A stretch of 64,000 bases of DNA from Amoebophrya sp. A120 (taxonomy: Eukaryota; Sar; Dinophyceae; Syndiniales; Amoebophryaceae). The position numbers and the translations under genes were made by a program. Positions 33,201-45,000 of the stretch are shown here, one piece after another (the stretch's first letter is position 1; each line of letters opens with the position of its first letter). The notes under the pieces are model-generated. The model was not told the DNA's origin, made no database searches, and was given only the letters and a program-made list of their open reading frames with translations. The stretch spans positions 4,366,258 to 4,430,257 of the forward strand of contig CAJINV010000007.1 of assembly GCA_905178155.1 (NCBI GenBank), read 5' to 3'.

Positions 33201-34717
33201 TCACTGTCCTCGTCCAGGGAGCAAGAACCTGTGAGCATCGTCCTCCCTGCTCCACACACGCCCGCGGCGGCAGCATCAGGCTCAGCTCTCGCAGCCAGGT
33301 CGTCAGGAGCCAGCGGTAGATCATCCGTAGTCGCAGCTTTCGTCGTGGCGGTGTTTATGGAGAAAAAAAAGTTTGTCACAGTCACTAACTTGCAGGCTTT
33401 CGCTTTGCGTTACAAATTTTCTCAGCATCACAGACTTTTCATGTATTGCAGAAACACTAGGGAAATCCCTACCCTAATAAAGTTTGGCTGTGAAGACGCA
33501 TTTTTACGCATGGCAAACAATTTTGTATATGCAAAAATGCGCATGAGTGATCTTGACGAACATTTTTCTTTGATAGTGTTGTGACTCGCTGTAGTGGCAG
33601 ATTTCTCCCGATGCAAATTTTTCCAAGGCTTGAACTTGGAGCGGGTCTTGTGTCTCCCCCTGGTCGTGGGTGTGTCTGTTACGGTTTCTAGTCCTGGTCG
33701 TGGCGTTCGTGTGCCAACAGTGGGCTGCTGATGCTGCCGCGGAACCTGCATGCGGCTATGTGTGGCCCCGACGAGGGCAGGCCGCTGTACTGGCGAGCCC
33801 GAAGACTCATCCCCTTCATCTTCGCCTCTGGACAAGTAGGATGAAAGCGATTCATCCGGCAGAGTTGACGATCGTCGTGTCTTTTTCTTTCGTGCTCGTG
33901 CTCCTCTTCGTGACTGGAGATGAAGGCCCCCATCGTCTCGGAACAGCTGGTCAAGGAAGGGAAGCACTTCATCCTCTTTTTCCATTCCAGGTCTACTTCG
34001 ATGGTTCACGTCGTGATCATCGCCGCCGTCGTCCTCGAGCACAGTAGAAACTGGCTTTTCATCACGTGGCAGCAACGTGAAAAATGTCGCTTGTGTATTC
34101 GACCTACAACTTTCTGTGTTCTTCTTTTGCGTAGAAGCGGTCGCCGCCTTCTGTTGATCATATCCCCGCATTATCGCCGGAACCGGTCGCGGTGAGCCCG
34201 CCTCGTCCTGGTCTTTAGAGCTATTTCCATGCGAAACTACCTTTGATGATGTTGACCCGCTACTACCGCAGGCCTCGTTGTCGATTTTCTTCTGAGTGCA
34301 GCCTCCTGCTCCTCCTCGTCCTTCACCATTCGCATGAAGATTCGCGTTTCCGTTTCCCGCCACACCACGTGTCGAAAGCAGTTTCTTCTTCGGCCGTGAA
34401 GGAGAATCGAATCCAGCAAGTCTAGCGGTGCTGGACGAGGACGACGAAAACGACGAAAACGTGGCTGACGCAGGTGCTGCAGACCTACCCTGCGATGTCT
34501 TCCTGGCTTCTGTTCGGACACGGACCAACGACTGCCGTGGTGAAAAAGGCGACGACGACGACGACGACGTTGATGAGGTGGACTCGCGACTACAGGTGCT
34601 TGTGCTTGATCCGGCGCTCGATTCACCACTACCTCTGTCACGACTCCGAGATTGGTGGCTCCTACTGTCGTGAATCAGCTGCCTCGAGGAGCGCTTCGGT
34701 GTTGATCGCGTCAACAT
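30227..34717 (-). CDS. Large protein of unknown function, 1,413 aa, two exons
   Basis: Exon 1 runs 34717-33594 (ATG, opening MLTRSTPKRSS) and exon 2 33344-30227. Joined through a single GTGGC copy (GCCAC on the coding strand) they total exactly 1,414 codons. The first ~550 residues are disordered (Ser/Thr/Arg/Gly/Ala-rich). Residues ~640-790 are highly charged helix (RREEKKLQEFFAGEFAAKQ). From about residue 840 to 1300 the protein looks globular (KNRTHWTGLSEADRTAVKS, CRMLAWDLLRMAKVAGHKR, WLGHFVELLNYNDVLHYG). I recognise no domain. The globular half is free of low complexity and is the best target for profile searches. Confidence 0.8.
33350..33593 (-). other. Intron flanked by 5-bp direct repeats
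   Basis: This 244-nt interval is bounded by GTGGC at 33345-33349 and 33594-33598. Excision of the interval plus one repeat joins Ser-Ala-Thr to Thr-Lys-Ala in frame. The frame meets a stop inside it, so it must be removed. It contains CATCACAGACTTTTCATG-type motifs like the introners but lacks clear inverted ends. Confidence 0.5.
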
Positions 34718-36104
34718 TATATTTCAATTTGTTCCTGGACAAACTTAAAAGACAGTCATCATAGGTAAACCAAAAAAGTCAAATCTGAAGTTCTATTTCA
34801 CGTTGCCTTGGTTCGTACACACTGACTTCTACCTCGCGTAAAAATAACACGGACGAAACTGCGATTGACTGAGAGCAGCCGGAACATCCACTGATGCTCT
34901 GATGAAAGACCCTCAGCATCAACTGCATCTCTTTTGTTCCACACGACAACTACTCCACAGATCCACAACCCACTCTTGTTTTATGCGTGGCATCCAGGGC
35001 CAATTATTAGTTCGATCAATTAAGTATACTATCTTCCTCTATTGGTGGTCGTGAGTCTCAACCTGAAGGATCAAAGTCTTCACCTTGCTCATCGCTGCGA
35101 GGTTCTGCATCGTGCGAGTAAATTGGACCAACTTGAATCCACCGTCGAACAGAAATTAACCCAGGGTCTGTAGTTTTGCTTGCCACGTTGTGCAGACATT
35201 GCACCTCGCTCGTCTAGAGTCAACACTGGCATACCCTGGAGGAGTTTTCAACTCAAATCGAACTCAATTTCAGAGATAAAAGGCAACATCATCAAAGAAC
35301 TATTGAGTGGTAAGCTTACCGTCAAACTTTACCTGAAAATGCAAATCAGAGCGAGCAGCACGACGGAATACAAGATATTTCTATCAACATCACGAATGGA
35401 TTCACACTGAAGGTAGGCGTAGCACTAGGTTGATATTACTACGATACTGAGGAAAGCGCATAGTTGAAATTAAGACCACTCGCGAGAATTTTCGTCGTGT
35501 AATCGATCACTGCATGAAGTGCTGCAACAACCATATAGTCCCTGCTGATACGACCACGGCCATACTTGAATCCTACTTCCAACTTCCATTTTTCGTTTTT
35601 TCCAAATAGTTTTTGCATTTACACTTTTCGCGAAATAAACAAGTGTTTTGATGTAATCCAACATAAACATGTTCATTTTTCAGCTAGTCTTGAAAAAAAA
35701 AGAATAAGAAAGTAAATGGTTTCAGCAAACGGAAAAAAAAAAGTTCTCTAAACACCTTAGTCTCAAACTTTTTGGTAAAGTGAAGTGAAGTGGCACAACA
35801 TAGCTATAGCATCAAGAGTATTATATTGCTTCCTTGGGAATAAAAGTGAAATGATAAATAACGCACCAAATAATGCTGACGATAAGTTTCTTAGGAGTAA
35901 AAGCGCGATCTTCTTTTTCTCGGAGACTATGACTGAATGACATGCGATAGCACAAGACCACCGGCTGAGCTACTTTGGCTAAGCCCGGTGCAATGGAAAA
36001 GATCAAAGAACTAGAGCCTCCATTAGACATGCGAAAGATTTTTTTTGTCGTATGGAATGATGAGGAGCTACAAGAACTACAGCTTGCTTTTTCATCCCTC
36101 GACG
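34718..36104. other. Intergenic spacer
   Basis: About 1.4 kb with no gene-like frame. Several A-runs occur near 35,690-35,750. Nothing else stands out. Confidence 0.5.
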
Positions 36105-39100
36105 TCAGTCTTTGTCGATAGTCTCCAACTGTTTTTGCAGTTCCTCGATGGCCCGGTCGATATCTTCCAGGCACGTGGATTCCTGCTGTTCCAGTTCCTT
36201 TAAGTCTTCGAAGGAAAAATCCAGTTCGTCATCAGCAGCTGCAGCTCCAGCTGCTCGATTCAACGACCCACGTGCAGCGGACGACGCTTCTTTGTTGTTC
36301 CCCCGCCCGCGGTTCAGATCCTCGCCCGGGAAGTAGTCCCAAAGGAAGTTGATATCCTTGTCAATCGACGCCCGGGCATTTTCGAACGTGCGGGCAGAGG
36401 TGAGTTTCGTTTGCTTCGAAGAAGATTTCGTATTCTGCTGAGACGACGACGGCGCGGACGAAAAGGGAATGATGTTTATTCCCTCGGAAGTACTAGTCGT
36501 AGAGGAAGCCCCCGCTGGCTGGAAAGGAGCGGCAGAACTAGTAGACTCCGCAACAGCAGGGTTCTTGGTTTTTCGCTTGTTCCGGTTTTTGTTCAGCAAC
36601 AAAGCGTGCGTCTCCTCCACCATCTGCTCCATTCTCTCTAACGACATCATGCTCTTCGCCTTCCCCTGCTGCAGCAGGCGCTTCTGCTCGAGAAGCTCCT
36701 CGGAACAGAATCTCAAATTCTGATCCACTGGGTCGACTACTTCGTCCACATGTTCGGACGATCTGTAGTGTTTATTCTGAGCATTCTGTTGTGCAGCCGC
36801 CGCTACCCCTACTTCCGTCCTCGTTTTTCTCTTCTCCGATGGTGGCGTCAAAATCCGCAGCTTGTTCGATTTCGACAGTTCCCGCTCCGCATTCGCCCAC
36901 GACCTGGCGGCTCTCTCGTTGCTGTGAAACAACTGGTCCGCGCTGGCGGCGCGGCTTGGTCGCTGTCTGGAAGTAGAGGTGGGACGCGATGAATTCAGTG
37001 TCGTGTTGCTGTTGGTCTGGCGAGAGAGCTGCGGTTTGGTAGGTTTGCTCGTCCTGCTTTTCACGGGTGAAAACGCTCTGCTTGTTTTTTGGAGAATTTC
37101 CTCTTCTTCTGACAGGACCTCGTCAACGATGCCCTTCGTTGTGATGTCGATCTCGTTCATCTCCTTCTCCAGCTCCTTCATTCTCTGCCGCCTTCGATCC
37201 AGTTCCAGGATCTCGTTTCTATGCGGCCCGGAGTAGCTGTAGATGGGTTCTCTCGCGGGCGCCGGGTAGAGCTTTTCCTTTTGCTTCTCCTCGTAAGGGT
37301 GCAAAAGACTATTGGTTATTTGCAAGGACGACCCACGGGCGGCACCGCGACGCACGTTCAATGCGCCGGTGCTTTTACTCCGTGGCCCAGCTGAATGCTG
37401 CTGGCCGAAAGACTTGCTCGGAGTGAGTTTGCCTTGCTTCGCTTGCTTGCTGTTTCTGCGCGGACCGAGCGTCGTCGCTGAGGAGACGCGCCTGGGATTA
37501 TTTTGAGCTTTGACAACTTGAACTTCCACCACGATCATCAGACTCAGAGTCAGAATGCAAACGCTATCGTCTTTGTTTGCACTCAAGTCGTGAGTTGTAC
37601 TACTCAGCACGGATTCATTCACTACCTGTATTCCTGATCGCCGAAAAAGATTGTTTCTTCTGGCTCTTCTTTCAGCTTTGCACTAGCGGCAATTTTGTCC
37701 CTTTCGTCCCGGAGATCCAAGTAGTTCGCCGCTTTGGTCTCCGCTGCTTTCATAGCAGGACCTGCTCCTATGCTAGAAGAGCGGGCCACTGCAGCGCCCC
37801 CAGATACGGCTCCTGAAACAGCAGCAGATGGCATCACCACGTGGAGTAATGGGTTTTTAGGTTTCGTAATACCCCGCGCAGCTGCAAGTCCGCCTGGCCT
37901 GGTGCTTGTTCGACCGTAGTAACTACCCGTGGCCGTGACATCCATCGCGTACAAGCCCCTTTCGCTGTCCTTGGACGCCGTTCGGGAGGTCGGCGCTCGA
38001 GTGGAGCAAGCGGTTTCTTTAGACGTGTTTACCGAAGAGGAAAGTTTCGCTTTCTGCGCGGGGGTAGAGGTTGTGGCACTAGCCGTGGTCGCGGCTGCGC
38101 CATGGCCGTACACCATGCCGGCGGGTGCGGAAGTTGCGGACATGCTGTTTCCCCAGCTTGGGCTTGCGGCGGAGGAATTGGATACGAAGCTGGATTTCGA
38201 CGTTCTCGACGGCGGCTGAAAAGATGAACTCACCGTAGAACTTCGGGCTTTATTCTGTTTCTTCTTCTTTGCTGCGCTTTGCCGTGTTGTGCCTCGCGCT
38301 TTCTCCACCATGCTTCTGTTCATTACCGCTTGCGGAATCACTGCCCGTCCGAAGGCCACGTTGATGTGCTGACTTCTGGATTTCGGCATAAATTCGGACG
38401 GGGGCGGAACAAATTCGCTGGTGTCTATTGCAGCTGGCGGCAGGGTCGTCGGCGAGGAGGTTTTCGTCAGTTTTCGGGTCTTGCTCCCCGTTCTTTTGCC
38501 TAGCTTGGGGGCGGAGGCGGATCTGGTGGGTTTGGCGGAGAAGGCTGCTGGCGGAACAGTGCCGTCAATGTCCATCCCAAGTTTCGCCGCAGACTGCCGA
38601 TACAAACGCTCGAAACCATCGTACTCCCGGCTGTCAGCGCGAGATCTGTGGTGGTTCGATGTGCAGGTCTCTGTGCATCAACACAAATAACCCATACGAT
38701 TGTTCTCTCTTTCATGATTCGCAGTCTGTGTCTGCTGCTGCCGCATGAAGACAAAAAGCTATTATACAACTCAACATCCATTCTACCAATACCTGACTGG
38801 CAGTTGATAGGTCGTGTCGCTCCCAGCGGCACCTCCACCGCTCCCCCTCCTCACTGGCGGCCTTGCGACGTCCACGACCGAACTCGACGTCCTTGACCGC
38901 AAATGCAGGGGAACGCGTCTCCCCTGTCGGCATTCGCGGAGAAAATTCTCGGCAGATAGCAGAGCCTCCTCCGCCACCGCGAGGTCAATGGGGGTGGAGA
39001 CCTTTTTCTTCTTTAGCGGTTTATTCCGCGCTCCTCCTGCAGAACTTCCTGCTGCAGATTTCGACTTGGTAGCTTTTTTCTTCTTCTTTTTCGTGCTGGT

Positions 39101-41234
39101 TCCGGCAGTTCCAGTGGTGGCGTTGGAAGACGAAGCAACGGAAGACTTGGACGCGGAATTCATTTTTTCCTGCTGCAGGTCGCCCCGAAGCGAAACGGAG
39201 TCCGGTAACGGCGAAGACGCGAGAGAGGTTGTGCCCGGGGAGGACACAAGGGTCTGGTTTGTTTTGGATAGGAAATGCATTTTTTCGATTCTCACTGTTC
39301 GCATCCGTATCATGGATGCCCACGAATGTATAGAATCCAAATCAAGTAGATTCTGGTCCGAAAGAAAAACGTAGAAACAAGACTTACCCTCCTAGGCGGT
39401 CTGGACGAAGAAGCGGCATGCGAATTCCCAGCCCCTCCTCCTCCACTCGCGGCCACCGCTCCCGCACTCGGTACACGCGCCGCGGGCTGAAACGGCTTGG
39501 GTACCATCAGCATCGCGGCCGCCTTGCTCGTGGCGATGGCCCTGGCCGGAGGGCCTTTGCTGGACACAGCTACGCTGATCGGGCGCATCGGCACCGAGGT
39601 GGTCTGTAGTTCCGGCTGCAGGTGGGAACCTTGTTGATGGGGGGAAATTTCTGGCGCAGTGGTCAAGCATTTCATTTCATTTTTCATTTCCTCCAGAGCT
39701 GTCGCCGAATATAATTATCGATCACACCGCTCTTATACCAAGCTGCACCCCCGCTCGATTTCCGATGTCGTACCCTATTTTCTTGCAAGACACTGCAGAA
39801 CTCGGCGGAATCGGGGTGATTCTCTGCGCCGCCGCAGCTCCAACAGAACTCATTTGCACAAAGTGCATTTTCGTCTCGTGCTGAACTTGATTAATGTGCT
39901 GCGAAGAGGGCGCCGTCGATGGTCGAGAGAAAATGCCACCATCTTGCGCTTCAGTTTGCTGAAACGAGTAGGGCGGGAGAGCAGTACCAGTAGCCGAGCT
40001 GCTTTGCTGACTTTGACTTTTCTTCTGGTATTGCGGCTCCTTTTCCGGCGGATACACTAGCCCTCTGTAGTCCTCTTCAACACTGTTCGGGCTGGTACCG
40101 TGCTCGTACACGTAGACCTCTTCTTCGTCTATCACATCGTACTTCGGCAGTTCCCGTTTCATCGCGTTGGCATTTAAAGCTGACCCACCTGACGCAAGAA
40201 CTTTGCTCCCCGGAAGCGACGGTGGGCGTACTTCGGACGCAGCAGATTGCTGCGGCGCTGCAGCTTTCGTACTATTCTGAACCTCGTGGTCCAACACCTC
40301 GGGGGACGTGGGGACGTTTCGCGAAGTAGAACTGGAGCTCGAGCTAGGAAGGGAGAACTTCACCTGATAGCGATAAAGTAGAAGTACACGACCATGCTGC
40401 AATTTATATATAATAAACTTGTGGTGCTAGAAGTAAAGCAACAGCAAAGCTTAAGCTGCTTGGAATCATGACATATGACAATCACAATTCGAATTCTCGA
40501 TTTCATCTCTATGCACGACAAACAGAACTCCGCGTTATCCGACGCAACTATACCTTCGCAAAGTTGTTTCCCCGGGAAGGCGACACTTGGAAAAGCAGCT
40601 CCGGCGGCAAATCGTCCGCGGGCATTTTGTTGGCTAATGGCCCAACCGGACTCCTCGCTTCCAGCTCATCCATACTACGGCTGAGCAGCTCTTCAATGAG
40701 AGAGCGATTTCTTTCCCCGGTGGTGAGTGCCTGATTATGATTTCTTTGTCATGAGCAAGTCAGAACTTCGTAAGAATTCAGGAAAGACACATGAGTGTAG
40801 AGAATTCTAGGCGTGGACGACTCAATGCAATTGCAATGCCAAGAGCAAGAATCTGGTTCTGGGGAAATAAACGTTTTTAGAAGTTGTACCGGGTGCAGAT
40901 CAGACATGATGGAGTGATTCCCCGCCCCGCCTTCTATGGCGCTGGCATCACAGAGCTCCGAGGCCAGCTCTTGCAGGCTCCGCATCTTTTTCGCAAAATC
41001 CGCTTCGGACATAAATTTTCCCGTTGATATACCACCAGCACCGGCCGGGTTGCTTGTCGTTGTAACACTTGTTCCTCCACCAGCACTTCCTTTCATTTTT
41101 CCCCCACCACTGCTCGTCGCATGGGCAGCACGGGAAGCTGCCCCAGCCGGTCGCGTGCTGGAAGCAGCTGGCGCTGCGCCTCCGTGTGGGTTCGTCACCA
41201 CGCGGGTGGCGGGTGCAAGGCGGATCTCTGGCAT
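36105..41234 (-). CDS. Low-complexity, partly coiled-coil protein, about 7 exons
   Basis: Inferred exons: 41234-40860, 40730-40554, 40363-39739, 39698-39388, ~39290-38793, 38630-37626 and ~37540-36105; the junction of exons 4/5 and the last one are uncertain. The product (~1,460 aa) is dominated by Ser, Ala, Thr, Gly and Lys. Short conserved-looking islands are LTTGERNRSLIEELLSRSMD (exon 2), KYDVIDEEEVYVYEHGTSP (exon 3), SREYDGFERLYRQSAAKLG (exon 6) and a helix HRNEILELDRRRQRMKELEK (last exon). The C-terminus is acidic helix (FSFEDLKELEQQES). No enzyme motif is present. A scaffold or cytoskeletal role would fit the composition but is not shown. Exon 1 appears to end at a GA donor; intron 3 is only 40 nt. 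Confidence 0.75.
39699..39738 (-). other. 40-nt mini-intron
   Basis: GTATAAGAGC...GGCGACAG, phase 1, contains an in-frame TGA. Removal joins Val-Gln-Leu to Ala-Leu-Glu-Glu in frame. Confidence 0.65.
40364..40553 (-). other. Intron (GTATAG...CAG), 190 nt
   Basis: Canonical splice sites join Asn-Phe-Ala-Lys to Val-Lys-Phe-Ser in phase 0. Confidence 0.75.
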
Positions 41235-42084
41235 AGTTTTTATTTCGAAGAAATACAACTTAACTTGTCATGAAGTGAGGTGAATAAAGATAAACTCACC
41301 CGGAATATCAAAATATAGTCATCGACATCGTTCAATAATCAGTGGCGGGATAATGATCTTCGCACTTAGCATGACTAAGAACAACTACACACTTAGTATC
41401 CTTTCCTTGCCACATAGAGAAACTGAGGGCAAACACTAGCATCAAGATCTTAAAATCAAGGCCACGAAGCCAGAAACTCGTTAACGTTTGCCACCCACAC
41501 AGAAATAATGCTCTCAATTCTTGGACCAGTTTGCTTCCCTCAGACAGACACACTGGAAGACGACACGGACACGGGAAATAACGTGAAACACAAAACAAAG
41601 AATAACGATGCGACTACAATGACCAAGAGGAAAAGCCACAACCAAGAAACTGCCCGGGGCAAGAACATACGCCATACTGCGAACAGAATCTGCTGTGTGT
41701 AGATTTTTTCATCCTTGTCACTTCTTCATTTACCATATGAAGCTGGTCGCGCGCATGCGACACTCCATCGCGATTATTCCTGTTGAAAATTCTTGAAGCA
41801 GTCTTGCCTAGCTTGCTTCACAACGATGTACGTAAATGAGAATGTAGGTGATTTGCTTTTTTTTGTGTAGGAATTGACTTCAATATCTCAGAAAGGTTTT
41901 CTGTAGATGGCTTCAAATAATTTCAGAAAGATTTTCTATCCATGACTTCAAGTTTCAGAAAGAAAGGCTTTGTAGATCGAGATATGATTTCCATTTCCTT
42001 TTGTTCGACAAAATCAAGGAGTGATAGTGAGACTGAGGGCACTAGTCCTACTGCTTATCCAAAAAAACCTGCTCTGCAGTTATA
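41235..42084. other. Intergenic spacer
   Basis: About 850 bp between the giant ATPase's stop and the next start. No gene-like frame; an imperfect repeat of TTTCAGAAAG-type words occurs near 41,890-41,960. Confidence 0.5.
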
Positions 42085-45000
42085 CTATCGCAAAAGTTGT
42101 TTCTTCGTTTCCTGTCGCAGTTTTATCGCCTCTGCGTGTTCCCGCACGATCTCCTCTTCGACAGAGTTCAGGGTCAGAAACCGCCACACGTGAATCTCCT
42201 TCGCCTTCTGCCCGTACCGCCGAATCCGCCCGATCGCCTGTAACTCGAAGGAAATGGCTTTATCGACCGTTGTCGCGTTCATGGGGTGGACGAGGAGGCA
42301 GTGGTGGCAGACTTCCGCTAGATTCGTGCCTGCAGCGGAAGTCTCAAGGGAAAGCAGAAGGATGTTGGTGGACTTCGGACCTTTAATATTGCCCGTAGTG
42401 GAGGACTTCGCTAGTCCTGCTGCGGATTTACTAGTAGTATCCTTGCTGTCTGGAGGTCGTGCAGTGGCAGTACTCATGTTCTTGAACTCCGACAGTTTCT
42501 TGTTTTGCGCGATTGCGTCCCCGGTCAAGGTTCCGTAATTGAACCCGTATTTTTCCAAGCAGCTCCCAATTTTGGTCATCAAATTCTTCCACTGACAAAA
42601 CAAAATCACCTTCGCGCCCGGTTCCGTCTCCTCAATGTGCAGTAGAACCTGGCAAATAGCCTGGATTTTCGACCCGAACTCCGCGTGCTTTTCCGGATCC
42701 CGGATCTTTTCCGAAATCAAATCGTTGTCGTACTTCTGCACTTGGTAGGAACTGGTAGTAGGTTGCTGAAGATCCGCAGAAGTGGCACCTGCTACTGCAG
42801 CACCAGAAGCAGAGGATGAGTTCGCAGCCGCAAAAGCGCCTCCGTTTTGATGTTCACTTGTCGGCTTGCCTGGTTTCGATTTCATTTTCGCCTTCATCTG
42901 CTCTAATTGCAAGTTTTCGTCGCGCAGCTGGTCGATCTTCTGCTGCTCGTTCTTCGCTTCGATCTTCACGCCCGCAGACTTCATTTCCAGGGCCAGCGAG
43001 TAGATGTCTTTGGATCCGCGGAGGGGTTTGCGGCAAAGGGCGCACTGGTTGTGCTCGGCCCGCATCTGTCGGTGCACACACTCGACGCAGAAAACCTTAA
43101 TTTTTGTGTTGGAAAGATTTTTCGTTGTACTTAGACGCGCTGCATGGCATCGTTGTAGCAGTGCACGCATATTTTTTGTTGAACACTTTTTCCATTTCCG
43201 TCCACTAGAACTACTTCTACCCAAGACAAACCAAAGAAAAAAGCAATACATGTCCGCAGCTGGTTATCGACAGGCTGCTCACCGGGAGCTGGTCTTCCAA
43301 GCAAAGCACGCACTTTCGACCTGATAGGTTTTTGGACTCCGACTCGTCGATTTGTTTTTTTCATAGATAGTAATACTCCCACAAAAATCAGTTTTGTCAA
43401 CACGCAGGATGTGACGAATCCATCTAAATTTGAGCTATCGCTAGTCGTTAGCGATGTTAGTAAGTAGCTCGGAGAAGTTGTAGCAAACAAGATGTATCAA
43501 ATCCATACCATCATCATCGTCGTCCTCCGGTTTCTCTTGCTGCTCCCCTCCGTCTTTGTTTCCGTAAATCTGCAGCGTTTTCCTGAAAAAGGCAAACACG
43601 TTCACAACCTCCCTCAACGCGCTGAACTGCGAGAGAAACTCGCTGATCGTTTTCTCCTTCAGCCGCTCCAGTTGCACCCCTAGCTCCTGCTGCTTTTTCC
43701 TCCCTTTCGCATTGGCATCGACTTCGCCCTGCTTTAGCGGTGCCGGGGGCTGGTAGCGGAGAAAGGAAACGGCGTTTTCTGCTTTGTTGTTCTCTGCTTT
43801 TGCAGAAGACACGGCTTTTGATGATGATGATGAGCTAGAATTATTTGTTGAAAGAGGTATTTTGTTCATCGTCAACTGTTGCAGCTCTTCGTATTGCTTG
43901 TTCTCTTTCAGGTCGAATTCTTTCAAAACCTTCTTCTTCTCCTTTTCCGGAAGACTTTCGAAAAATTTCGGGTGAAATTTCGCCCTGGAAACCTTCTCGT
44001 GCTGTTCCCGCTCATGGTCCCACTTTTGCTGTATTTTCTGGATTTTCTTTAAATTATCAGCTGTTGGAAAGAAGCTGGACAACACGTTTTGCCAATCGTA
44101 GCTATTGTTCTTGTTCCCGTCCGCCCACTTGATGTTCATGGATGAACTCGACTCCATGTTGAACAGTTTCTGCACCGCTTCCCTCGTCAACCCGCTTTTC
44201 TCCTCGTTGTTGATCATTGCAAGAAACGAATAAGCCTGAAACGGGAAGTCCGCAAACGTCTTCGCCAACCTCCGCTTCTTCTCGGCATCCTGCTGCTTTT
44301 TCCGCTTCATTTCCTCGAGATCGACGTCCTTGCTGTTCACCCGTTTCGGAAATTTCTGCGAAGCCGTAAGTGGAGCAGCTCTGGTGCTGTTCGCACTCGC
44401 GACATAGCTTTTGTCTTTCTTTCTCAATCTTGGATTTTTAATTCCGTCAAGGTCGTCGAAGTCAACATCAAGATCCCCGGCGTCATTTAAAACCGCATCT
44501 AATTCGTTTATTGCCAGCTCGTCCACAATCGGCGGGCACACGAGGTCTAGGCCCAGTTCCTGCTGTTCCGCGTTAGAAGTTTTGCCCTCGGGCGAGGAAG
44601 CTGCGCCAGCTCCTTCTTTGTGAGAGACAGAGGATTTAGTCTGGTTGTTTCTTGCATTCGCAGAAGAGCTACTCGCAACGGCCCCTTGTGCACCACCAGC
44701 ATTGGAAATTTTCTTCATTGCCGCCACAAAAGTTGCAGAACCTCCCTTCTTGTCTGACAAATTCTTCATCTTCGCCTGCTGCTGCCGCACGTAAGACGCG
44801 GCGGTTTGCGACACGGGGTCTAGAACCTTCGAAAAGCCCTTTCTCCTCTCCTCCGGGTCGCTGTTCGAAATCGCCTTTAAAACGGCGAGTCTCCTACAAA
44901 CTCCCTTGATCTGCGTGACAGCCTGTTTCACCGCGGACAGCTTTCGCTCGAAAATCCGGCTGCACTCCGCTCCGGTCGAGCTCCCCTCGCCCCCTAGAGT

